A stretch of 6,688 nt of DNA from an uncultured Ruminococcus sp. (lineage in GTDB: Bacteria; Bacillota; Clostridia; Oscillospirales; Ruminococcaceae): the NCBI GenBank assembly GCA_946612185.1, contig CAMOEP010000131.1, positions 1-6,688 on the forward strand. Reading direction: 5' to 3'. The notes under the pieces are model-generated. The model was not told the origin of the DNA, did no database searches, and saw only the letters and a program-made list of their open reading frames with translations. How positions within the stretch are numbered: position 1 is the first letter of the stretch; every line of letters starts with the position of its first letter. Positions 1 to 5,974 of this stretch are shown one piece after another. Made by a program: the position numbers and the translations under genes.

Positions 1-36
1 GTAGGAAATGCCGTTGAGTACGATTCTCTGTGCCAT
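1..36 (-). CDS. N-terminus of a gene running off the left edge; possible FucO-type iron-containing alcohol dehydrogenase
   Basis: Only twelve codons are inside the window, reading MAQRIVLNGISY from an ATG at complement 34-36. The start is well supported: a near-perfect ribosome binding site AAAGGAGGT lies at complement 44-52, about 7 nt upstream, and a perfect sigma-A promoter lies further up on the same strand. The product cannot be established from 12 residues. From memory of the family, the N-terminus resembles lactaldehyde reductase / iron-containing alcohol dehydrogenases (FucO-like proteins often begin MANRxxLNETxxxG), which reduce lactaldehyde to propanediol during fucose or rhamnose fermentation. 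That would fit a polysaccharide-fermenting organism but remains a guess. The existence of the gene is much more secure than its identity. Confidence 0.6.
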   Translation of the reverse strand, partial: MAQRIVLNGISY

Positions 37-74
37 AATAATGACCTCCTTTTATATCTAAAAAATATACATAA

Positions 75-103
75 ATTATACCACACATTTTCGTGGTTGT
101 CAA
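75..103 (-). promoter_or_regulatory. Perfect sigma-A promoter for the leftward gene
   Basis: On the minus strand the -35 box TTGACA (complement 98-103) and the -10 box TATAAT (complement 75-80) both match the consensus exactly and are separated by 17 bp (81-97). Transcription would start around position 68 and give a short leader before the ribosome binding site at 44-52. An inverted repeat, ACCAC-N8-GTGGT (80-97), fills the spacer and could be an operator. Confidence 0.85.
80..97. promoter_or_regulatory. Inverted repeat in promoter spacer, candidate operator
   Basis: ACCAC (80-84) and GTGGT (93-97) are perfect inverted arms separated by 8 bp. They lie exactly between the -10 and -35 boxes of the leftward promoter, where a bound repressor would block RNA polymerase. 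The arms are only 5 bp long, so chance is possible. The regulator is unknown. Confidence 0.35.
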
Positions 104-174
104 CAGTTTTAATGTTGGACTTTGACGCATTTTGTAATGATTGCTGCCGATAGATCCTAAAGCACAAAATATCA

Positions 175-203
175 TTGACAATTTGCGAAAAAGTTTGTAT
201 AAT
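175..203 (+). promoter_or_regulatory. Perfect sigma-A promoter for the GH53 galactanase gene
   Basis: The -35 box TTGACA (175-180) and the -10 box TATAAT (198-203) are both exact consensus and are spaced by 17 bp. Predicted transcription start is near 210, leaving a leader of about 35 nt that contains the ribosome binding site AAAGGAG (233-239). It is divergent from the leftward promoter at 75-103. Short inverted pairs upstream (ATTTTGT 129-135 with ACAAAAT 164-170, and AATGAT 136-141 with ATCATT 171-176, the latter overlapping the -35 box) could serve regulation but are weak. Confidence 0.85.
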
Positions 204-245
204 GTAGTCAGCAATAATTTGTTCATTTTTTGAAAGGAGTTTTTT

Positions 246-2207
246 ATGAACAGGAAACTAAAGTCATTCCTTGCGTCAGCTTTATTCTCTCTTGCTGTAC
301 TGCCCTCTTTTGCGCTCCCTGCACCAGTGTCCTCAGCCGGAAATACCGTAACTTTCTCCCAGCTTGACCCCTCTTTCAACGGAGGAGAACCTGTCAGAGG
401 CGTGGACATTTCCTCGATTGTCTCCCTGGAACAGGCAGGTGTTAAGTTCTACGACGATAACGGCAAAGAACAGGACATTTTCCGCACTCTTGCACAGCAT
501 GGCGTGAACTATATCCGTGTCCGTGTGTGGAATGACCCGTATGACAGCGAGGGTCACTCCTACGGTGCTGGAAACTGCGATGTGTACAACGCCGGAGTTA
601 TCGGAAAACGTGCGGCAGAATACGGCATCAAACTGCTGGTGGATATACAGTACTCCGACTTCTGGGCTGACCCAGGTAAGCAGACACGCCCGAAGTACTG
701 GCAGAGTCACGACCATAATACCCTCAAGGGCGAGATATATAAATGGACTACATGGGTACTCACATCTGTTACCGAAGCCGGCGGAGATATCGGCATGGTT
801 CAGGTGGGCAACGAGACTAACTGCTTCTTCCTGGGCGAGAAGGATATGTACCAGATCTGCGACCTTTTCGCAAGCGGAAATCAGGCTGTCCGTGACTTCG
901 ATAAGAATATCCTCATCGCCCACCATTTCGCTAATCCGGCTCAGGGATATTACCCCTGGTACGCTAAGGTAATGGCGGAGTGTAACCTTGATTACGACAT
1001 TTTCGCTACTTCCTACTACCCCTACTGGCACGGCACAGCACAGGAAATGTCCGCCACAATGAAGCAGATCGCCCAGACGTATAATAAGTACGTCATGGTC
1101 GCTGAGACTGCCTACCCCTACACCAGCGACGACGGTGACAATTTCCACAACGCCGTTTCTGCCGGTGCAGAAGGCTCAGTTTTCAACTACGACATCTCCG
1201 TTGACGGTCAGGCACAGTGCCTTACGAACGTTTTTCAGGCTATGGCTGACTGCGGAAAGTACGGTCTGGGCGTTTTCTATTGGGAACCTGCCTGGCTGGG
1301 CGTTCCGGACATTTCCTGGAGCGACCAGAAGCAGAAGTGGGAGAATTACGGAAGCGGCTGGGCAACTGAGTACGCCGCTGAGTTCGACAGCGAGGTTACT
1401 GCCGCAGGCGGAAGTTCCTACGATAATCAGGCGCTTTTCGACTTTCACGGCAATCCCCTGCCCTCCCTCAGCGTTTTCGACAATATTCTCCCTCAGACTA
1501 AAGTTTCTCTTTCGCCAGTCCTTACGGAGATACAGGAGGGAACGTACCGCATAAAGAATGTCGCTACCGGAAAGTACCTGACCGTTTCAGAGGCTATCGC
1601 CGGGAACGGCTCAAATGTTGTGCAGTATACCGCTGACGGCGCTGCTGACTATAATACATGGAACATCGTCAAGGACGAAAACGGCTACTACCGCATCTAC
1701 TCCGCTGTCGGTGACGGCGAATACCTCCTCGACCTGGACAGCGCAAATACTGCTGACCGCACAAATATCGGCATTTATTCCGATACCGGCAGCGATGCCC
1801 AGCGCTTCGGGTTCGCCCGGACTGCTGAAGGATTCAATATCCTCACAAAGTCCTCCGGCGGAAAAAGTGCGGTCGAGATAAAGGACGGCAGCGGCGACGA
1901 TTCCGCAAACGTTCAGCAGTTCACCCTTAACGGCGAACTCTGCCAGGAATGGATCCTCGAACCCGTGGAGGCGCATATCCTCGCAGGCGACCTGAACGAC
2001 GACGGCGTTATCAACGTGTACGATATGGTGCTTCTGCGTGAAGCTATCTCAGAGCAGTCCGCCCCCGGTGCAGGCGACGTAAACGGCGATGATTCGGTGA
2101 ATACTGCCGACCTTGTTACTGAGATGCGTCACCTTCTGGGAGCTTCTCCTCTCGCCCGTTCCGAGAAAGGTACTCCAAAGAACACTATCTTCCCAGGACG
2201 GAAATAA
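246..2207 (+). CDS. Secreted dockerin-bearing GH53 endo-beta-1,4-galactanase with ricin-type CBM
   Basis: Predicted arabinogalactan endo-beta-1,4-galactanase (GH53), which cuts beta-1,4-galactan side chains of pectin outside the cell. A signal peptide covers residues 1 to about 31 (basic N-terminus, hydrophobic core, Ala/Ser-rich end). The GH53 domain spans about 50-415, with RGVDISS (51-57), RVRVWNDP (91-98), DIQYSDFWADPGKQ (133-146), general acid/base E190 in VQVGNETN, nucleophile E287 in VAETAYP, and FYWEPAW (344-350). A ricin B-like carbohydrate-binding module (CBM13-like) follows at about 430-575, with YRIKNVATGKYL and repeat-end signatures YNTWNI and CQEWIL. The C-terminus is a type I dockerin: calcium loops D582-D593 and D611-D622, with specificity pairs Val-Tyr and Thr-Ala. 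The 22 residues after the dockerin are Lys/Arg-rich and unusual. The start is set by AAAGGAG 6 nt upstream. The stop TAA overlaps a copy of the AGAACCTGTCC repeat. GH53 and dockerin assignments are secure; the CBM subfamily is less so. Confidence 0.96.
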   Translation: MNRKLKSFLASALFSLAVLPSFALPAPVSSAGNTVTFSQLDPSFNGGEPVRGVDISSIVSLEQAGVKFYDDNGKEQDIFRTLAQHGVNYIRVRVWNDPYDSEGHSYGAGNCDVYNAGVIGKRAAEYGIKLLVDIQYSDFWADPGKQTRPKYWQSHDHNTLKGEIYKWTTWVLTSVTEAGGDIGMVQVGNETNCFFLGEKDMYQICDLFASGNQAVRDFDKNILIAHHFANPAQGYYPWYAKVMAECNLDYDIFATSYYPYWHGTAQEMSATMKQIAQTYNKYVMVAETAYPYTSDDGDNFHNAVSAGAEGSVFNYDISVDGQAQCLTNVFQAMADCGKYGLGVFYWEPAWLGVPDISWSDQKQKWENYGSGWATEYAAEFDSEVTAAGGSSYDNQALFDFHGNPLPSLSVFDNILPQTKVSLSPVLTEIQEGTYRIKNVATGKYLTVSEAIAGNGSNVVQYTADGAADYNTWNIVKDENGYYRIYSAVGDGEYLLDLDSANTADRTNIGIYSDTGSDAQRFGFARTAEGFNILTKSSGGKSAVEIKDGSGDDSANVQQFTLNGELCQEWILEPVEAHILAGDLNDDGVINVYDMVLLREAISEQSAPGAGDVNGDDSVNTADLVTEMRHLLGASPLARSEKGTPKNTIFPGRK

Positions 2208-2219
2208 GAACCTGTCCAC
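2207..2219. repeat. Solo terminus of the AGAACCTGTCC repeat at the GH53 stop codon
   Basis: The 13 bases AGAACCTGTCCAC are identical to the outer end of the right arm of the palindromic element at 2966-3128. The first A is also the last base of the GH53 stop codon TAA. No partner arm is visible before the next gene, so this looks like a remnant end or an independent copy of a short site. Confidence 0.65.
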
Positions 2220-2255
2220 CTCGCCCTCACTTTCATCGACTCTACGGAGCGTGGA

Positions 2256-2284
2256 TTGACGAAAGCCCTTTTGCCGGGTATAAT
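2256..2284 (+). promoter_or_regulatory. Sigma-A promoter of the XRE-desulfoferrodoxin gene
   Basis: The -35 box TTGACG (2256-2261, one mismatch) and the perfect -10 box TATAAT (2279-2284) are separated by 17 bp. The gene therefore has its own promoter and need not depend on read-through from the galactanase gene. The 8-bp perfect palindrome GTAATTAC (2285-2292) lies directly after the -10 box, over the expected start of transcription, and could be an operator. Confidence 0.8.
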
Positions 2285-2314
2285 GTAATTACCAGGAAAC
2301 GAAAGGGTGGTAGT

Positions 2315-2911
2315 ATGGATCAGATAAAAACCGGAATGTTAATAAGGAAGCTTCGGACAGAATCCGGACTTACCCAGAAACAGCTTGCAGAGCGCCTTAA
2401 CGTCAGCGACAAGGCTGTTTCCAAATGGGAACTTGGCAACGGCTGCCCGGATATCTCCCTTCTGACAGAACTTGCTCAGGTTTTCGCAGTTGATGTACAA
2501 GTTCTGCTTACCGGAAAAATCGACCAAAATGAAAGTGAGAACGGAAATATGAAAAAACTGAGATTCTATGTTTGCCCGAAGTGCGGGAATATCATTACCG
2601 CCACTTCCGATGCGGCAGTTACCTGCTGCGGAAACAAACTGTCCGCCTGCGATATGCGCAAGGCTGAGGAGAGCGAAAAGCTGAAAGTCGAGGACATCGG
2701 CGGCGAATGGTTCATCACTTCCGACCACCCCATGACCAAGGAGCATTACATATCCTTCGTGGCGTATGTCACCGACAACAGCGCAATGATGTTCAAGCAG
2801 TACCCGGAATGGGGCGTGAACATCACCCTGCCTATGTACCGCTCCGGCAGACTTGTTTGGTACTGCGGCAAATGCGGACTTCTCTGGCAGGAACTCCGCC
2901 CTGTACGCTGA
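2315..2911 (+). CDS. XRE-family DNA-binding domain fused to a desulfoferrodoxin-like redox module
   Basis: The 198-residue protein has an N-terminal Cro/C1-type helix-turn-helix (about 7-62; TQKQLAERLNVSDKAVSKWE is the typical recognition region) and a short linker (about 68-82). Next is a desulforedoxin-type four-Cys site: C87 and C90 (CPKCG), then adjacent C104 and C105 (CCG), the C-x2-C...CC pattern of desulfoferrodoxin centre I. The C-terminal half (about 125-195) resembles superoxide reductase: H138 in HPMTKEHYI, H144, and C184 in WYCGKCGLLW. Two of the five usual SOR iron ligands are not in place: the first His (normally in a KHVP-like motif) is absent, and the last (normally CNxHG) is C187. 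Expected role: a cytoplasmic transcription regulator whose metal module senses redox state, superoxide or metal; catalysis is doubtful. The start is set by AAAGGGTGG at 2302-2310, a slightly imperfect ribosome binding site. The gene is monocistronic, with its own promoter and terminator. Domain calls are firm; the sensing role is inference. Confidence 0.9.
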   Translation: MDQIKTGMLIRKLRTESGLTQKQLAERLNVSDKAVSKWELGNGCPDISLLTELAQVFAVDVQVLLTGKIDQNESENGNMKKLRFYVCPKCGNIITATSDAAVTCCGNKLSACDMRKAEESEKLKVEDIGGEWFITSDHPMTKEHYISFVAYVTDNSAMMFKQYPEWGVNITLPMYRSGRLVWYCGKCGLLWQELRPVR

Positions 2912-2922
2912 TAATAAACACA

Positions 2923-2965
2923 ATGCCCCGAAGCTTCACTGAAATGCTCCGGGGCATATTTATTT
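2923..2965 (+). terminator. Rho-independent terminator after the XRE gene
   Basis: Stem arms at 2923-2934 (ATGCCCCGAAGC) and 2946-2957 (GCTCCGGGGCAT) pair except for one internal mismatch, with an 11-nt loop. A T-rich tail, ATTTATTT, follows at 2958-2965. It begins 11 nt after the stop codon. The tail runs directly into the palindromic element that starts at 2966. Confidence 0.85.
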
Positions 2966-3128
2966 AGAACCTGTTCACATAGGGTGAATGTACGGATTTT
3001 CAGGCATAATTTTGTCGGTGACAAGGCAAAAATCCGCCGACGGGCTGTCGCCCTTCAAGGATTTTTAACGTAGTCACCGGCAAAATTTGACGAAAAGACG
3101 TGCATGAATCCCTATGTGGACAGGTTCT
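2966..3128. mobile_element. 163-bp palindromic MITE-like element
   Basis: The outer arms AGAACCTGTTCACATAGGG (2966-2984) and CCCTATGTGGACAGGTTCT (3110-3128) are inverted repeats matching at 18 of 19 positions. Pairing continues inward with some mismatches: AATTTTGTCGGTGAC (3008-3022) with GTCACCGGCAAAATT (3073-3087), AAAAATCC (3028-3035) with GGATTTTT (3059-3066), and a central GGGC-TGTC-GCCC (3042-3053). Almost the whole element can fold into one long hairpin. TTA flanks both sides (2964-2966 and 3128-3130), consistent with a 3-bp target duplication or a TA target. It has no credible protein-coding capacity. It lies between two convergent genes, and its right edge supplies the bases next to the phosphoesterase stop codon. 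A non-autonomous transposable element is the best guess; a dispersed structural or terminator repeat is the alternative. Confidence 0.8.
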
Positions 3129-3787
3129 TAACCAAGAGGAACAACGTCCCCATAAAGGATACGGACTTTCCCACATACCGTCTGGTCAATGTGGAAATGT
3201 CCGGCGTACCACTCCTTGAAGCTGACGGTTTCCATGACCCATTGCAGAAATCCCACAAGTTCACGGTCGTGCATATCCGGGCAATAACCCAGCTCATAGA
3301 AGCCCTTTTCCGGGATATTGTGGGTGAGGATATAGTCTACGGTCATGCCGCACTTTTCCAGCGATGCAGAAGCAGTCCGGTACTCCTCATTTGAAGGTGA
3401 TTCCCTGCTCCACCAGCTTACGCCCTCTCTGCGGATCGCCTTGTCGATAGAGTATGCGCCGCCCATACAGAAAAACGTCTTTCCCTCGATGCTGAACACG
3501 TTTCCACGCATCAGGTGAACGATATTCTTTGCGATACGGTGAACTTTTCCGCCGTTCCAGTTTTCCACCGGATAACGCTCAAGCTTGTCGAAATTCTCAT
3601 GGTTGCCGTCAACAAAAGCAATGTTCCAGGGCAGCTTGACAAGCTTGGTGAGGAAGTAGTCGTCGATGAAGATAAATCCGAAATCGCCGCATATGATAAC
3701 GGTATCATCTGGGGTAAGTTCCAGCTTTTTTGTGCGGTCTATAAAGTCGTTGTAATCACCGTGGGTGTCGCCTGTGATGTAAAGCAT
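3128..3787 (-). CDS. Calcineurin-like metallophosphoesterase
   Basis: The 219-residue cytoplasmic protein has the full motif set of the calcineurin-like phosphoesterase fold: GDTHG with D7 and H9, CGDFG with D35, GNHE with N62 and H63, H156 in ILTHN, and GHFH with H197 and H199. These residues normally bind two metal ions that hydrolyse a phosphoester; the substrate cannot be told from sequence. No signal peptide or membrane segment is visible. The ribosome binding site AAAGGAG (complement 3795-3801) precedes the ATG by 7 nt. The gene begins 24 bp downstream of the stop codon of the MBL-fold lipoprotein gene on the same strand, so the two are probably cotranscribed. The stop codon abuts the right end of the palindromic element, and the protein ends abruptly at VPLG, so a few native C-terminal residues may have been replaced or lost. 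Confidence 0.93.
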   Translation of the reverse strand: MLYITGDTHGDYNDFIDRTKKLELTPDDTVIICGDFGFIFIDDYFLTKLVKLPWNIAFVDGNHENFDKLERYPVENWNGGKVHRIAKNIVHLMRGNVFSIEGKTFFCMGGAYSIDKAIRREGVSWWSRESPSNEEYRTASASLEKCGMTVDYILTHNIPEKGFYELGYCPDMHDRELVGFLQWVMETVSFKEWYAGHFHIDQTVCGKVRILYGDVVPLG

Positions 3788-3811
3788 AGGAATTCTCCTT
3801 TCAGCCGCCTG

Positions 3812-4663
3812 TCACACTCCTTTTTCGGCTGTTACGGATATATTGCTGCCGTTGCTGACTGCATCTATCCGCCCGTTGAAACAGGTCGCATAGTATTTTA
3901 TTTTGCGGTCGATAAGCTTTGACTGAGTATCTGCGCTGAATTCACTCTGATCGGTGCATACAACTGCGACCTCCGGCGATACCGCATCAAGGAATTCGCC
4001 CATATTCGGAAGTTCACGACCGTGATACGGCACTTTCAGCAGCGTACACTTCCCGATATCCATAACCTCATCAAGGCGCTGCTCCATAGCGTCGCCTGCG
4101 AATACAAGGGTATTTCCGCCGTGTACCGCCTTAGTTACAAGTGAGAAGTCGTTATCATTTTCCTCGCCGTAGAAAGTTTTTTCCGGCGCATAGACTGTGT
4201 ATTCAACATTGTCAAGTGTAAAAGTCAGGTCAGAAGTGAGAAGCTGTGGAGTAATGCCCTTTGCGTTCAGGGCTTTCTGGTACTTTTCCACCTCATCGCT
4301 GTTTTCCTCATAGTCCGGCGCAAGCACGTTTTTAACATCAAGGTTGTTGATAACTTTCGCTGCGCCGCCAACGTGGTCTTTGTCGTAGTGGGTTATGATA
4401 AGGTAGTCAACGGTAGTTATCTCGTACTGTTCCAGTTCTGCAACGATCTCCTTGCCGTCGCCCTTTTCGCCGCAGTCAATGATAACAGTGCTTTCCGGCG
4501 TGCGGATAAGGATACTGTCCGCCTTGCCAACGTCGAAGAAAGTGACATTCATAGTTTCCACGTCCGGGGTATCCTCCGGCTGAGGGTCAGTTTTTTCAGT
4601 ACAGGCAGAAGTTGTCAGCATACACATCGTTGCAGCTATCGCCGCAGTTAACTTTTTCAGCAT
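3812..4663 (-). CDS. Lipoprotein with ComEC-type metallo-beta-lactamase-fold hydrolase domain
   Basis: The 283-residue protein starts with a lipoprotein signal peptide: Lys-rich start, hydrophobic stretch, and a lipobox ending at C21 (TTSAC). An acidic/Pro linker (about 23-37) leads to a metallo-beta-lactamase-fold domain of the type found in ComEC and free-standing competence-like hydrolases: FFDVGKADSILI (42-53), IIDCG (61-65), the metal-binding THYDKDHVGG (91-100, with H92, D94, D96, H97), NDFSLV (171-176), FAGD (D191), and VPYHG (H214). It is probably a membrane-anchored extracellular hydrolase. ComEC-like domains act on nucleic acid or phosphoester bonds, but the substrate here is unknown. 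There are no ComEC membrane helices. The ribosome binding site AAGGAGG is at complement 4671-4677. It is the first gene of a likely two-gene operon with the phosphoesterase downstream. Confidence 0.92.
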   Translation of the reverse strand: MLKKLTAAIAATMCMLTTSACTEKTDPQPEDTPDVETMNVTFFDVGKADSILIRTPESTVIIDCGEKGDGKEIVAELEQYEITTVDYLIITHYDKDHVGGAAKVINNLDVKNVLAPDYEENSDEVEKYQKALNAKGITPQLLTSDLTFTLDNVEYTVYAPEKTFYGEENDNDFSLVTKAVHGGNTLVFAGDAMEQRLDEVMDIGKCTLLKVPYHGRELPNMGEFLDAVSPEVAVVCTDQSEFSADTQSKLIDRKIKYYATCFNGRIDAVSNGSNISVTAEKGV

Positions 4664-4790
4664 TTCAGCGCCTCCTTATATAGTATTTCATGCTACATAG
4701 TACAATACTAATCTTGAAATAGTCTTAAAACCGCCTGATGCTGCATATTATATACAAATAAGATATACAGTTTTTCAGGAGGCAGGAATT
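4664..4790. promoter_or_regulatory. Divergent intergenic region with candidate promoters and inverted repeat
   Basis: This 127-bp AT-rich gap separates the MBL-fold lipoprotein gene (leftward) from the GHL10 gene (rightward) and must carry promoters for both. The best -10-like sequences lie in the AT block at 4746-4769: TATTAT at 4746-4751 for the plus strand, and TATAAT at complement 4747-4752 for the minus strand. Neither has a convincing -35 box at the right distance. Inverted repeats lie nearer the leftward gene: TAGTATTTCA (4681-4690) against TGAAATAGTC (4715-4724) with two mismatches, and TAGTATT (4681-4687) against AATACTA (4704-4710), perfect. They could be operators or leader hairpins. 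Confidence 0.4.
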
Positions 4791-5951
4791 ATGAAAAAAA
4801 TTTTACTTATCGCAGCACTTCCCCTGCTGCTTACCGGTTGTACAAGTCCGTCGCTTTTTAGGGATACTGACAGTCCAGCGGTTACGTCCTACGTTCAGGG
4901 GAATCCCTTTCCGCCGTCAGAAACGCTGGCAGTTACAGGGGAAACTCCTCTGAACTTCCGCAATCAGGTGGGAGTATGGCTGCCGTATATGCACTTCGAG
5001 GACTATATGTCCGGGAAAACCGCCGATGAGTTCCGCCAAGCCGTTCATTCAATGCTTGATGACTACAAGGCGCAGGACGTGAACACGGTATACTTCCACG
5101 CTCACCCCTGCGGTGATGCGTACTACGATTCCGACATTTTTCCAAAAGGAGTTTACCTTGACGGAGACTATGACCCTCTTGCGATAGTCACCGAGGAAGC
5201 CCATTCCATTGGCATATCCCTCCACGCCTGGATAAATCCCCTCAGATGCCAGACCCAGGAACAGATGGATTCGCTGCCCGATGACTTCATCATCAAAAAG
5301 TGGCTCTACGACCCGGAATGTTCCTGCGTTAAGCTTGTGGGCAGCAGGTACTACCTTGACCCGGCGTACACGGAAGTTACCGAACTTGTGTGCAGATGCG
5401 CCGAGGAGATACTGGAAAAGTACCCTGTGGACGGAATACACATCGACGACTACTTCTACCCGTCCACCGATCCGGAATTCGACCGGACGGAGTTTGAGAG
5501 AAGCGGCAGCGCTGACCTTTCCCTCTGGCGGCAGGAAAACTGCACACGGCTGGTCAAGTCACTCTGCGACACGGTAAAGATTCACGGCGACGGCTTTGTT
5601 TTCGGCATAAGTCCCCAGGGGAACATCTCCGCCGACTACGAAACCCAGTACGCTGATGTAAGGCTATGGTCAGGAAGCAAGGATTACTGCGACTACATCG
5701 TTCCGCAGATATACTTCGGCTTCAAAAACGCCGCCTGCCCCTTTGAGGCGACTCTGAAACAGTGGGAGGAACTTACCAGCGGGAGTGAAGTTTCCCTGAT
5801 AATCGGACTTGCTGCCTACAAGACCGGTAAGGAGGACAAGTGGGCAGGCGTTGCCGGTCAGGACGAGTGGATAAATGACCCGGATATAATAAGCCGCCAG
5901 ACGGAACTGGTTAAGCAGTCCTCCGCTGACGGCTATGCATTATATTATTAA
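4791..5951 (+). CDS. GHL10 / DUF187 family glycosidase-like lipoprotein (YngK/DigH-like)
   Basis: The 386-residue protein has a lipoprotein signal peptide ending in the lipobox LLTGC, with C17 as the lipidated residue. A TIM-barrel-type glycosyl-hydrolase-like domain starts at about 59 (VGVWLPY). Family hallmarks are NTVYFHAHPCGDAYY (98-112), YDPLA (127-131), HAWINPLR (145-152), VDGIHIDDYFYP (213-224, with D219 and D220 as candidate catalytic or ligand acids), GISPQGN (272-278) and IVPQIYFGF (303-311). The best-known member, E. coli DigH (YddW), cuts denuded peptidoglycan glycans; a cell-wall or plant-glycan role is possible here. It has ten cysteines besides the lipobox Cys, many for an exposed protein. 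The ribosome binding site AGGAGG (4777-4782) is 8 nt upstream. The protein stops abruptly at GYALYY, and its TAA overlaps a copy of the AGAACCTGTC repeat, suggesting that a short C-terminal piece is lost. Confidence 0.9.
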   Translation: MKKILLIAALPLLLTGCTSPSLFRDTDSPAVTSYVQGNPFPPSETLAVTGETPLNFRNQVGVWLPYMHFEDYMSGKTADEFRQAVHSMLDDYKAQDVNTVYFHAHPCGDAYYDSDIFPKGVYLDGDYDPLAIVTEEAHSIGISLHAWINPLRCQTQEQMDSLPDDFIIKKWLYDPECSCVKLVGSRYYLDPAYTEVTELVCRCAEEILEKYPVDGIHIDDYFYPSTDPEFDRTEFERSGSADLSLWRQENCTRLVKSLCDTVKIHGDGFVFGISPQGNISADYETQYADVRLWSGSKDYCDYIVPQIYFGFKNAACPFEATLKQWEELTSGSEVSLIIGLAAYKTGKEDKWAGVAGQDEWINDPDIISRQTELVKQSSADGYALYY

Positions 5952-5974
5952 GAACCTGTCTTAGAACCTGTCTT
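5951..5974. repeat. Tandem pair of 12-bp AGAACCTGTCTT repeats between convergent genes
   Basis: Two exact copies of AGAACCTGTCTT stand side by side (5951-5962 and 5963-5974). The first ten bases match the outer ends of the palindromic element at 2966-3128 and the solo copy at 2207. The GHL10 stop codon overlaps the first unit and the stop codon of the opposing dockerin gene overlaps the second. No separate terminator is visible between the two genes. Confidence 0.85.

Noticed and set aside
97..113. Possible Rex redox-repressor site upstream of the leftward gene (TTGTCAA-like)
   Set aside because: Only one half resembles the Rex half-site. The other half does not match, and the TTGTCAA part is explained by the -35 box on the minus strand.
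333..1148. 271-codon open frame on the minus strand inside the GH53 gene
   Set aside because: The plus strand encodes a clear GH53 catalytic domain with both catalytic Glu motifs over the same bases. The antisense frame has no recognisable domain.
2549..2911. Internal ATG (Met79) that could start a stand-alone desulfoferrodoxin-like protein
   Set aside because: The sequence before it lacks a good ribosome binding site, and the upstream frame encodes a clear DNA-binding domain, so a fusion is the simpler reading.
2339..2923. 194-codon open frame on the minus strand over the XRE gene
   Set aside because: The plus-strand product has conserved HTH, Cys and His motifs, its own promoter and a terminator. 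The antisense frame has none of these.
3104..3394. 96-codon plus-strand frame starting in the palindromic element
   Set aside because: It overlaps the phosphoesterase coding sequence on the opposite strand, has no ribosome binding site and shows no known motif.
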